DNA from: Amycolatopsis australiensis
GTDB lineage: Bacteria; Actinomycetota; Actinomycetes; Mycobacteriales; Pseudonocardiaceae
DNA: 64,000 bases
Direction: 5' to 3'
Assembly (NCBI RefSeq): GCF_900119165.1
Contig: NZ_FPJG01000006.1
Span: 7,044,001 to 7,108,000 of the forward strand
Made by a program: the position numbers and the translations under genes
Notes under the pieces: generated by a model
Told to the model about the DNA's origin: nothing
The model's input: the letters and a program-made list of their open reading frames with translations, nothing else
Databases searched by the model: none
In this document: one piece after another, positions 30,810-39,500 of the stretch
Layout of the letters: the number at the start of each line of letters is the position of its first letter
Position numbering within the stretch: the stretch's first letter is position 1

Positions 30810-32081
30810 TCAACGACCGATCCCGATCCAGGCCAGACCGGCAAGCCGTACCACGTCGGGGTCGAGGTGGTTGCGGGTGTCGACGACTGGGGCCTGCGCC
30901 ATCTCGCCGATCCGGCCCCAGTCAAGGCCTCTGAACTCCGGCCATTCCGTGAGCAGCACAATGACCGCCGCCCCCTTGACCGCCTGATAGGGGTCGTCGG
31001 TCGTCAGAATGCCAGGCACCTCGCCGGAGATCGCCGGGTCATATGCGGACAACTCGGCACCCTCCGCGGCCAGCAGTTCCGCGACGGCCAGCGCGGGCGA
31101 GTCACGCAGGTCGTCGGTCCCTGCTTTGAAGGCCAAACCGAGCATGCCGATCCGCTTTCCGCGCAACGATCCGCCGGCCGCTGCGCGGATCTTGCCAAGC
31201 ACAAGTTGCCGCTGCCGAGTATTCGTGTCGATGGTCGCTTCGAGTAACGGAAATTCGACGCCCGCCACGCGAGCGACCTGTGCCAGTGCATAAGTGTCCT
31301 TGGGCAGGCACGAGCCACCCCAGCCAGGACCCGGGCGGAGGAACGACTGTCCGATGCGCCGGTCGTAGCCCATGCCCTCGGTGACGTCGGCGATGTCGGC
31401 ACCGAGGCGCTCGCACAGTTCTGCCATTGCGTTGACGTACGAAAGCTTCATGGCGAGAAAACAGTTGGCGGCGTACTTCACCAGTTCCGAACTGGCAGCG
31501 TCGGTGAGCACGGACGGTGCACCCAACCGGGTGTACAATGCGACAACGCGTTCCGCCGCATCCTCGGCGTCCGAGCCTACGACGATCCGGTCCGGGTCCA
31601 GGAAGTCCTCGACCGCCGAACCCTCGCGCAAGAACTCCGGGTTCGACACAACCGCAACGTCGTCTCGGTCCAAGAGCTCTGCGATCTTGGCCGCTGTGCC
31701 GACTGGGACGGTTGACTTGTTGACCAGTATGCAGCCACGCGGCAGCCGGGCACCAACCTCGGCGATCACCGATTCCACCGCCCGCAGATCAGCGGCGCCG
31801 CCCTCACCCATCGGGGTCGGGACACACAGGAACACCACTTCGGCGTTACCCACCGCCTGGGTCGCTCCGAGCACGAACTCGAGCCGTCCCGCCGCCAACC
31901 CGGCGGTGACCAGTTCGGGCAGCCCCGGCTCCGGGATGGTCACCCGGCCTGCCTGCAGCCGCGCCACCTTGGCCGCATCCGAGTCCGCGCACACCACGCG
32001 GTGACCGAGTGACGCTAGGCACGCACCGGTCGTCAGCCCGACATAGCCGGTGCCGACGACCGCGATCCTTCTGGCGAACAT
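30810..32081 (-). CDS. ugd: UDP-glucose 6-dehydrogenase
   Basis: The 423-aa product has an N-terminal NAD-binding motif (IAVVGTGYVGLTTGACLASL), VFLCVPTPMGEGG, the ILVNKSTVPVGTAAK strand, and the catalytic Cys in GGSCLPKDTYAL (about residue 259), with the C-terminal LGLAFKAGTDDLRDSP domain. It oxidises UDP-glucose twice to UDP-glucuronic acid using NAD+. The start ATG at 32081 follows GGGGGAATGAG. It is the last gene of the PKS-linked operon, 19 bases after the dehydrogenase gene, so it probably supplies a glucuronic-acid-derived sugar for the polyketide. A cell-wall role is the alternative. Confidence 0.92.
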   Translation of the reverse strand: MFARRIAVVGTGYVGLTTGACLASLGHRVVCADSDAAKVARLQAGRVTIPEPGLPELVTAGLAAGRLEFVLGATQAVGNAEVVFLCVPTPMGEGGAADLRAVESVIAEVGARLPRGCILVNKSTVPVGTAAKIAELLDRDDVAVVSNPEFLREGSAVEDFLDPDRIVVGSDAEDAAERVVALYTRLGAPSVLTDAASSELVKYAANCFLAMKLSYVNAMAELCERLGADIADVTEGMGYDRRIGQSFLRPGPGWGGSCLPKDTYALAQVARVAGVEFPLLEATIDTNTRQRQLVLGKIRAAAGGSLRGKRIGMLGLAFKAGTDDLRDSPALAVAELLAAEGAELSAYDPAISGEVPGILTTDDPYQAVKGAAVIVLLTEWPEFRGLDWGRIGEMAQAPVVDTRNHLDPDVVRLAGLAWIGIGR

Positions 32082-32100
32082 CTCATTCCCCCGGCCGCGG

Positions 32101-32964
32101 TCAGCGGTAGTCGTAGAAGCCGCGCCCGGTCTTCTTGCCGAGCAGGCCTGCGTCGGCCATGCGCAACAGCAGCGCGGGCGGGGCGCAGGAGGGATCCAGG
32201 AACTCCTCGTAGAGCGCACGGCCGGCCCCGACGACCGTGTCCACGCCGATAAGGTCGATCAGGCGCAGCGGGCCCATCGGGTGGGCGCAGCCGAGCGTCA
32301 TGCCCTTGTCGACGTCCTCGGCCGTGGCGAAGCCGGACTCGACCATGCGCACTGCAGCCAGCAGGTACGGGACGAGCAGCGTGTTGACCACGAAGCCGGC
32401 CCGGTCCTGCGAGCGCACCACTTCCTTGCCGAGTACGCCGGTGACGAACGCTTCGGTGCGGGTCACGACGTCGTCCTCGGTGAGCAGCGACGCCGTCACC
32501 TCGACCAGCCGCATGACCGGCGCAGGATTGAAAAAGTGCGTGCCGATGAACCGGCCCGGCCGATTCATGGCTCCGGCCAGCCTGGTGATCGGGATGGCCG
32601 ACGTGGTCGACGCGAAGATCGCGTGCGCGTCGGTCACGTGGTCGCCGAGTTCCTTGAACAGCGCCGACTTCTCCGGCTCGCTCTCGACGATCGCCTCGAG
32701 CACGAACTGCCGGTCGTGCAGGTCGGCGGCATCGGTGGTGAACTTCAGCGCGGCCAGCGCGGCGTCCCGTTCCCCCTCGGTGAGCTTGCCGGTTTCGACG
32801 GCCCGGCCGATCGACTTCAGCACCCGGCGCTCGCCGCGAGCCGCCGATTCCGCCGTCCTGGCCAGGACGAGCACGTCGAGCCCGGCGCGTGCGCACGTCT
32901 CGGCCAGTCCCGCGCCCATCACGCCGCAGCCGGCGACGCCGACCCTGGTGATGTCCTCGCTCAT
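32101..32964 (-). CDS. 3-hydroxybutyryl-CoA dehydrogenase
   Basis: The 287-aa product is a normal-length 3-hydroxyacyl-CoA dehydrogenase: dinucleotide loop VGVAGCGVMGAGLAETCARA (residues 7-26), FIGTHFFNPAPVMRLVEV with the catalytic His (about 140), GFVVNTLLVPYLLAA, and HPMGPLRLIDLIGVD. It interconverts acetoacetyl-CoA and 3-hydroxybutyryl-CoA. Its ATG overlaps the stop of the ketosynthase III gene (ATGA), giving tight coupling, and GGAGG lies upstream. With the ketosynthase III and Ccr it forms a set that would make crotonyl-CoA precursors; the crotonase step must come from elsewhere. Confidence 0.92.
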   Translation of the reverse strand: MSEDITRVGVAGCGVMGAGLAETCARAGLDVLVLARTAESAARGERRVLKSIGRAVETGKLTEGERDAALAALKFTTDAADLHDRQFVLEAIVESEPEKSALFKELGDHVTDAHAIFASTTSAIPITRLAGAMNRPGRFIGTHFFNPAPVMRLVEVTASLLTEDDVVTRTEAFVTGVLGKEVVRSQDRAGFVVNTLLVPYLLAAVRMVESGFATAEDVDKGMTLGCAHPMGPLRLIDLIGVDTVVGAGRALYEEFLDPSCAPPALLLRMADAGLLGKKTGRGFYDYR

Positions 32965-33950
32965 GCCGCCTCCGTCCAGCGCAGCAGGCAGGTGCCGGTG
33001 GACATGCCACCGCCGAACCCGCTGAGCAGCACCAGGTCGCCACCGCCGATGGCACCCGACTGCACCGCGGCGTCCAGAGTCACGGGCACCGACGCGCTGC
33101 CCGTGTTCGCGTAGTCGGCCAACGTCGTGTGGGTCTGCGCTCCCTGCAGGCCGCAGGCTTCGACGAGCTCGGCGAGCAGCCTGCCGTTCGGCTGGTGCGG
33201 CACGAAGTGGTCGATCTCGTCCGGCCGGACCCCGGCGCGCGCGAGCAGCTTGCCGATGGCCGGCGGCACGTGTTCGAGCACGAACTCCCGGACGGCGCGG
33301 CCGTTCATCTTGACCGTGTGGCCGAGCTCGACCGCGGTTTCCGCCGTGGTCGGCCGGCGGCTGCCACCGGCTTCGACGATGATCAGGTCGGCCGACCCGC
33401 CGTCGGTGGCCATCTCCACGTCGAGGATGCCGCCGTCGCGGACCGCGCCGAGCACCGCGGCCCCGGCGCCGTCGCCGAGCAGCACGGAGATCCGGCGGTC
33501 CCGGTAGTCCAGGAATCGCGAGTACACCTCGGCGGCGATCACCAGCACGTGGGCGCCGGGCCGGGTCGCGATCAGGCTCTGGGCCAGCGCGGTGGCGTGC
33601 ACGAACCCGGCGCACACCACGTTGATGTCGAACGCGGCCGCGCCGTACGCGCCCAGCGCCTGCTGGACCCGGCAGGCGGTCGGCGGCTGAGGATGGTCGC
33701 CGGTCGAGGTGGACACGATGACGAAGTCCAGTTGCCCCGCAGAAATCCCGGACGCCTCGAGCGCGCGTTCCGCCGCCCGCACGGCCAGGTCCGAGGTGGC
33801 CTGGTCCTCGGCGGCGTGGCGCCGCGCCCTGATGAGCGTCTTGGTCTCGATCCACTCCGCGGTCGCGCCCGGAACCCAGGTGACGAGCTCGTCGTTGGTC
33901 ACGATCCGCGAGGGCAGGTACGAACCGGTGCCCAGAATGCCGATGGCCAT
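32961..33950 (-). CDS. 3-oxoacyl-ACP synthase III-like ketosynthase
   Basis: The 329-aa product has the Cys-His-Asn triad of the KASIII family: NVVCAGFVHA (Cys about 113), HFVPHQPNGRL (His about 252) and DYANTGSASVP (Asn about 283). The N-terminus is GILGTGSYLPSRIVTNDELV. KASIII enzymes condense an acyl-CoA with malonyl-ACP or malonyl-CoA. Placed between Ccr and 3-hydroxybutyryl-CoA dehydrogenase, it may form acetoacetyl-CoA or a longer 3-ketoacyl-CoA to feed the extender pathway; starter-unit formation is an alternative. The ATG at 33950 follows AGGGGAAC. It overlaps the next gene. Confidence 0.9.
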   Translation of the reverse strand: MAIGILGTGSYLPSRIVTNDELVTWVPGATAEWIETKTLIRARRHAAEDQATSDLAVRAAERALEASGISAGQLDFVIVSTSTGDHPQPPTACRVQQALGAYGAAAFDINVVCAGFVHATALAQSLIATRPGAHVLVIAAEVYSRFLDYRDRRISVLLGDGAGAAVLGAVRDGGILDVEMATDGGSADLIIVEAGGSRRPTTAETAVELGHTVKMNGRAVREFVLEHVPPAIGKLLARAGVRPDEIDHFVPHQPNGRLLAELVEACGLQGAQTHTTLADYANTGSASVPVTLDAAVQSGAIGGGDLVLLSGFGGGMSTGTCLLRWTEAA

Positions 33951-33961
33951 TGCGTTCCCCT

Positions 33962-35308
33962 TCACGCCGTCCAGCCGTCCAGCCGCAGCCGGGCCGGGTT
34001 GAGCCGTTCCTCGCCGATCCGTGCGCGCAGATCCGGGTCCGTGACGCCGAGGCCGGGCCGGGGTGCCTGGCACAGCACGCCGACCTTGCCGAAGTGGCTG
34101 TTCTCCTGGACCTGGCGCGCCGCTCCGGCCACTTCGGACAGTGGGTAGAGCGCCGACAGGGCGGGCACCACGCGGCCCAGGGCGAAGAGGCGGTTGCATT
34201 CGGTGGCTTCGAGCAGGTTCGATGCGTGACTGCCGATCACCTTCTTCAGCCGCATCCACAGATACCGGTTGTCGTAGGCGTGCTGGTACCCCGAGCTCGA
34301 CCCGCAGGTGACGATGGCGCCGCCGCGCCGCAGCACGAACATCGACACGCCGAAGGTGGCGCGGCCGGTGTGTTCGAACACGACGTGCGGGTCCTCGCCG
34401 GTCTCGCGGCGAATGACGCCGCCGAGGCGCTTGCCCACCTTGACCACCTCGGCCGGGTCGTCGGCCGTGCGGCCGGTCAGCCCCAGCTCGGTGCGGTCGA
34501 TCACGACGTCGCAGCCGAGCCGGCGGACGAACTCCGCCTTCTCGCCGGAACTGACCACGCCGACCGGGATCCCGCCGCCGTTCTTCACGAACTGCACCGC
34601 GTACGCGCCCAGGCCGCCCGCCGCGCCCCAGATGAGCACGACGTCGCCCTGCTTGATCCGGGCCCCGCGGTCGCCGACGAGCATCCGGTACGCGGTTCCG
34701 GCGCACAGCGGGTTGGCCGCAGCCTCTTCCCAGGTCAGGTGGGCCGGCTTCGGCAGCAGCTGGCTGGCCCGCACCACCGAATACTCGGCGAGCGAACCGA
34801 AGTTGGTCTCGAACCCCCAAGCCCGGTGGTCGCCGAGCATGGCATCGGCTTGGGCCTCCGGCTCCTCCGGGTCGATCTGGATCGGGTTCACCACCACGTG
34901 ATCGCCCGCCTTCCAGCGGCGCACGTTCGACCCGGTCCGCACCACCACCCCGGCGGCGTCGGACCCGACCACGTGATACGGCCGGTCGTGCCGCGCCGCC
35001 CAGCCGCCCTGTTTCCCGTACTGCGCCAGGAACTTGAAGGTGGGCAGCGGTTCGAACATCGACGACCACACGGTGTTGTAGTTGACCGCGGCGGCCTGCA
35101 CGCCGATCAGCACCTCGTCGGGCGCCAGCTCGGGCATCGGCACGCGGCCGACGCGCAGCGACTTGCGGACGTCCTTGTCGCCGACCCCGCGGAACATGTC
35201 CACGTCTTCGACGCGCAGGTGCGCGGCCACGTAGTCGGCCGGGAGCGTGGTGTCCACCGGATCCGCGGGTGTCACGGCCGCGGCCGGTGCGGTTGCCAAA
35301 GAACTCAT
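33962..35308 (-). CDS. ccr: Crotonyl-CoA carboxylase/reductase
   Basis: The 448-aa product is the usual length for Ccr. It has the MDR-type NADPH fold (LIWGAAGGLGAYAVQFVKNG) and the residues that hold CO2 in the characterised Kitasatospora enzyme: Asn in AAVNYNTVW (about 77), Phe-Glu in WGFETNFGS (about 165-166) and His in VIGSHASNL (about 360). It reductively carboxylates crotonyl-CoA to (2S)-ethylmalonyl-CoA, or longer enoyl-CoAs to alkylmalonyl-CoAs. ATG 35308 (MSSLATAPAAA) is preferred because AGGGG lies upstream and the frame's earlier start adds 55 Arg-rich residues. It opens the ccr-KASIII-dehydrogenase-ugd block, preceded by a 201-base gap with an inverted repeat. Confidence 0.95.
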   Translation of the reverse strand: MSSLATAPAAAVTPADPVDTTLPADYVAAHLRVEDVDMFRGVGDKDVRKSLRVGRVPMPELAPDEVLIGVQAAAVNYNTVWSSMFEPLPTFKFLAQYGKQGGWAARHDRPYHVVGSDAAGVVVRTGSNVRRWKAGDHVVVNPIQIDPEEPEAQADAMLGDHRAWGFETNFGSLAEYSVVRASQLLPKPAHLTWEEAAANPLCAGTAYRMLVGDRGARIKQGDVVLIWGAAGGLGAYAVQFVKNGGGIPVGVVSSGEKAEFVRRLGCDVVIDRTELGLTGRTADDPAEVVKVGKRLGGVIRRETGEDPHVVFEHTGRATFGVSMFVLRRGGAIVTCGSSSGYQHAYDNRYLWMRLKKVIGSHASNLLEATECNRLFALGRVVPALSALYPLSEVAGAARQVQENSHFGKVGVLCQAPRPGLGVTDPDLRARIGEERLNPARLRLDGWTA

Positions 35309-35329
35309 CGGGCCCCTATCAGAAATTCG

Positions 35330-35355
35330 ATTGAGCGACCGAGAACTCGCTCGAT
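35330..35355 (-). promoter_or_regulatory. Inverted repeat upstream of ccr
   Basis: ATTGAGCGA (35330-35338) and TCGCTCGAT (35347-35355) form a 9-base inverted repeat with one mismatch and an eight-base spacer, 21 bases upstream of the ccr start. The 201-base gap is the only large one inside the cluster, so a separate, regulated promoter for the extender-unit genes is plausible. The regulator is unknown. Confidence 0.4.
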
Positions 35356-35509
35356 GGCGTCCACCGTCCGGCCGCGCGTGAAAATTCCGGTGCCTGGCGG
35401 CGGAAGTCGTTCCGTGCCTGAGGCCCGGCAAGGGAAACGCTACCGACGTCCCCGCCCGCCGGACACCCCTCATCGCCGGGCGCCCACCCCCTCATCCGCC
35501 CCGAGGCGA

Positions 35510-36535
35510 TCACCACTGGTCGGGTTCGTCTTCGTCACGCCGGATGCGGCTTGCCCGCCGCAAGTCGGCTTCGACCATCATTTCGATGAGTTCCCGGAAC
35601 TGCACCGAAGGCTTCCAGCCGAGCTCGGCTTCGGCCTTTTCCGCGTTGGCGCACAGAGTGTCCACTTCGGCCGGCCGGACCAGCTGCGGGTCGAGGTAGA
35701 CGTAGTCGTGCCAGTTCAGCCCGACCGCGTCGAACGCGATGGTGAGCACGTCCTTGACCGAGTGCATCACCCCCGTGCCGATGACGTAGTCCTGTGGCTG
35801 CTCGTGCTGCAGCATCAGCCGCATGGCCTCGACGTAGTCGCCGGCGAACCCCCAGTCGCGCTTGGCGTCCATGTTCCCCAGCGGCAGCTTCGCCTGCTGT
35901 CCCAGGCTGATCCGGGCGGCGGCAAGGGTGATCTTGCGGGTGATGAACTCGGTGCCCCGGCGGGGCGATTCGTGGTTGAACAGGATGCCGGACACCCCGA
36001 ACATGCCGAAGGACTCGCGGTAGTTCTTGGTGATGAAGTGGCCGTAGGTCTTGGCGACGCCGTAGGGGCTGCGCGGGTGGAAGATGGTCCGCTCGTGCTG
36101 CGGCGTCTCGGCGACCTTGCCGAACATCTCCGAAGAGGATGCCTGGTAGAACCGGATCTGCCGGCCCGTCGGCGTCCGCGAGCCGCCGAAGTCGCTGACC
36201 ATCCGGATGGCTTCGAGCATGCGCAGCACGCCGAGCCCGGTCACGCCGCCGGTGAGTTCGCTCTGCTGCCACGAAAGCGGCACGTAGGAGATCGCGGCGA
36301 GGTTGTAGACCTCGTCGGGCTGGGCGAGGTCTACGGCCTTGACCAGGCTGCTCTGGTCGAGCAGGTCCCCTTCGACCAGCTTCACCTCCGACAGCAGGCG
36401 GTCGATCCGGGAGCGGTGCGGGTTCGCCTGTCCCCGGATCACGCCCCAGACCTCGTAGCCTTCGGCAAGCAGGTGCTCGGCGAGGTAGGAGCCGTCCTGG
36501 CCGGTGATCCCGGTGATCAAAGCCCGTTTCGTCAT
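35510..36535 (-). CDS. gmd: GDP-mannose 4,6-dehydratase
   Basis: The 341-aa product has the nucleotide loop [20 protein letters not shown], the Ser-Ser-Glu catalytic segment ([12 protein letters not shown]), the [11 protein letters not shown]yr-x-x-x-Lys pair (about 158-162), and [13 protein letters not shown] and [19 protein letters not shown] typical of the family. It converts GDP-mannose to GDP-4-keto-6-deoxymannose, a precursor of fucose, rhamnose, perosamine and mycosamine sugars. It starts 34 bases after the last PKS gene with GGGGA upstream, so it belongs to the PKS operon and probably supplies a 6-deoxyhexose for tailoring. No partner reductase, aminotransferase or glycosyltransferase is in the window. 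Confidence 0.93.
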   Translation of the reverse strand: MTKRALITGITGQDGSYLAEHLLAEGYEVWGVIRGQANPHRSRIDRLLSEVKLVEGDLLDQSSLVKAVDLAQPDEVYNLAAISYVPLSWQQSELTGGVTGLGVLRMLEAIRMVSDFGGSRTPTGRQIRFYQASSSEMFGKVAETPQHERTIFHPRSPYGVAKTYGHFITKNYRESFGMFGVSGILFNHESPRRGTEFITRKITLAAARISLGQQAKLPLGNMDAKRDWGFAGDYVEAMRLMLQHEQPQDYVIGTGVMHSVKDVLTIAFDAVGLNWHDYVYLDPQLVRPAEVDTLCANAEKAEAELGWKPSVQFRELIEMMVEADLRRASRIRRDEDEPDQW

Positions 36536-36569
36536 GGTTTTCCCCAGACTCGTGTGTCCTGACAGGAGC

Positions 36570-39500
36570 TCAGCCGAGGCCGGCGAGCCATTCGTCGACC
36601 GCGTCGGCGGCCGTTGCGGCGTGATCGCGCATCATCGTGAAGTGGTTTCCCGGCACGTCGATCACCGTGTGCGGAAAGTTCAGGGACGCTTGCCATGCGC
36701 CTTCTTCGCCGTCCCAGGCGCCGAGCGGTTCGGTGGCGCGCAGGAGCAGGGTCGGCGCGGCGGTGGGTTCGGGCAGCCAGGTGTCGAAGAGCTTCGCGTG
36801 CGCCGCGCCCGCGGTGAGGCGGGTGTCGTCGAGCGCGACGAACGCGCCGTCGCGCTCCAGCACGCCGCCGGTCAGTTCCCGTGCCCAGGTCAGGATCGAG
36901 CTCATGGTGTCGGAGCCGTACATGTCGCCGAGCACCACGGCGGCGGGCCCGTGGCCGCCGGTTTCCAGGTGGGTGGCGAGCGCCTGGGCGATCACCGCGC
37001 CCCCGGAGTGCCCGAGCAGTGCGAACGGCTCGCCGTCCGCCAGCTCGAGGACGGCGGCGGCCTGCACGGCCAGCAGCGCGGGCAGGTCGGCGGCCACCCG
37101 CTCACCGGGCCGGTAACCGGGCAGCGGCACCGCCCAGACGTCCCGCCTGCCGCGCAGCCCGCCCGCGAACCGGACGAACTCGTGTGGTCCCGCCGCCGCC
37201 ACGAAGCCGCAGCAGGCGATCACCTTGAGCGGCGAGTGGCCTTCCGCGAGGCGGACCGGCGGCGGCACCGGGGTGTCTCCCGGCTGGTGGTAGACCGGGC
37301 GGAAGCCGGACAGGGCGGTGAGCCCGAGTGTGAACTCCCCCGCCCGGCCGGTCCGGACGGCCTCGCGGAACAGCTCGCCGAGCCCGTCGGGCGCGGCCGG
37401 TTCCGCCTGGCCACCGCCGAATTCGGTGCTCAGCCACGCGGCCAGCTCCCCCGGCGTCGGGTGCTCGAAGACCACGCCCGGCGCCAAGGTGAGCCCGGTG
37501 CCCGCCGCGAGCCGGTTGCGCAGTTCCATCGCGGTCAGTGAGTCGATGCCCAGTTCGGCGAACGGCCGACCGGTCTCGATCAGGTCGGGGCTCGCGTAGC
37601 CGAGTACCGCGGCCGCTTCGGTGCGGACCAGCGCCAGCACGGAAGCCTCGTCGGCGGCGCGCAGGACCGGCTCGGCGACCGCGCCCGGGCGGGTGACAAG
37701 CTCGTCGTAGGCGTGGTTCTCCGGGGAGCCGGCGACGATGGCGGTGAACCGGGTCCAGTCCACATCGGCCACCAGGGTGGTGGCCGGGCCGCCGTGCAGC
37801 GCGTGGCCGAGCGCTTCGACTGCCCGCACCGGCGGCATCGGGCGCAGGCCCAGCCGCGCGGCCTGCGCGGCCATGCCGTCTTCGCCGCCGTCGTCCCACA
37901 GGCCCCAGGCGATCGAGGTGGCCGGCAGTCCGAGGGCGCGGCGGTACTCGGCGAAGGCGTCCAGGAACGCGTTCGCCGCGCCCTTGGCGCCTTGCCCGCC
38001 GACGCCGCACGTCCCGGTGAGGGAGGAGAACAGCACGAATGCGTCGAGGTCGAGCTCGCGGGTCAGCTCGTGCAGGGTGACGACCATGCCGGACTTGGCC
38101 GCCAGCGTGGCGTCGAGCCGGGCCGGGTCAAGGGTGCCGAGCACGCCGCCGTCGAGGCCGCCGGCGGCGTAGACGACGGACCGGACCCGGTCACCGTCCG
38201 CCGCGAGGCCGGCGAGCAGCTCGGTGAGGGCGTCGGCGTCGGTGGCGTCGCACGAAGCGAAGCTGACCCGCACGCCCGCGCCGCGCAGTTCGGCTTCGAG
38301 CTCGGGGTGGCTCGTGCCGAGCCGGGAGATCAGGACCAGGTGCTCGATCCCGGCGGTGGCCAGCCAGCGGGCGGCGTGCACGCCGATCGAGGCCGCCCCG
38401 CCGACGACCAGCGCGGTGCCCGACAGCGGCTCCCCGTTCTCGCCGGACGCCGGGGAGGCCGGCCGCAGCCGGCGGCCGAACACGCCGTCCGGCCGGATCG
38501 CCAGCTGGTCCTCCGCCGCCGCGCCGGCCAGCACCGCGGCCAGCCGGTCGCCGGCGCGTTCGTCCAGCCGGGACGGCACGTCCACGAGCCCGCCGGCCAG
38601 ACCGGGGTACTCCAGCGCCACCACCCGGCCCAGGCCCCAGGCCTGGGCGCCGAAGGGGTCGGCGAGCGGGTCGGCGAGCCCGGTGCTCACCGCACCGGCC
38701 GTCAGTGTCCACAGTGGAACGCGGGTCGTGGCGTCGCCCATCGCCTGCACCAGGGCGAGCAGCTCGGCCAGGCTTGAGCCGGGCACGAAAGCCGAGACGA
38801 CACCGGCGATCTCGCCCGCGTCCCGCAGTGCTGCGGCGAGGCCGGTGCGGGTCGCACCGGGCCCGAGGGCGACGGCCTGCACGTCGGCGCCGTGCCGCTT
38901 GAGCGCGAGTTCGACGTCGGCGGCCTGCTCGCCACCGTTCCTGTCGGACACCACCACCCAGGTGCCGGAGAGCGTGCGGCCGCCGGGCACGGTCAGCGGC
39001 ACCCACTCCGTGCGGTAGGCCCACTTGCCTGCGGCCCGGGCGGCCCGCCGCGGCCAGTGGCGTTCACGTTGGAAGGCATAGGTGGGCAAGTCGACGGGGC
39101 GCGCGCCGGACGGGGCGATGACCCGCTCCCAGGCGACCGGCAGGCCGCGGGTCCACGCCTCGCCGAAGGCGGTCAGCAGCTGGGGCACGTCGCCGTGGTC
39201 GCGGCGCAGGGTGGGCAGCACGGTGCCGGCGTCTTCGAGCGTTTGCTGGATCCCGAGGGTCAGCACGGGGTGGGCGGACGCTTCGACGAAGGCGGTGTGC
39301 CCGGCGGCCGCGGCGGCGCGGACTGCGTCTTCGAACCGCACGGTGGCGCGCAGGTTGCGGTACCAGTAGTCGGCGGTGAGCTCGGCGGTGTCGAGCGCGT
39401 GACCGGTCAGGGTCGAGAAGAACGTGACGTCCACAGTGGAGGGTTTGACGGGGGCGAGCTCGGCGAGGATCCGCGCCCGGATGGCCTCGACCTGCGGCGA

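Noticed and set aside
30795..30825. GGGTTCGAAT, a tRNA T-loop-like string
   Set aside because: The flanks do not form a T-arm stem and no acceptor or anticodon arm can be found. No tRNA is present, and it is not a supported integration site.
30810..36535. Assignment to a named compound because UDP-glucose dehydrogenase is present (a glucuronylated Amycolatopsis polyketide such as ECO-0501)
   Set aside because: One shared sugar gene is not enough. The visible modules and the GDP-mannose dehydratase do not clearly fit, and the upstream PKS is outside the window.
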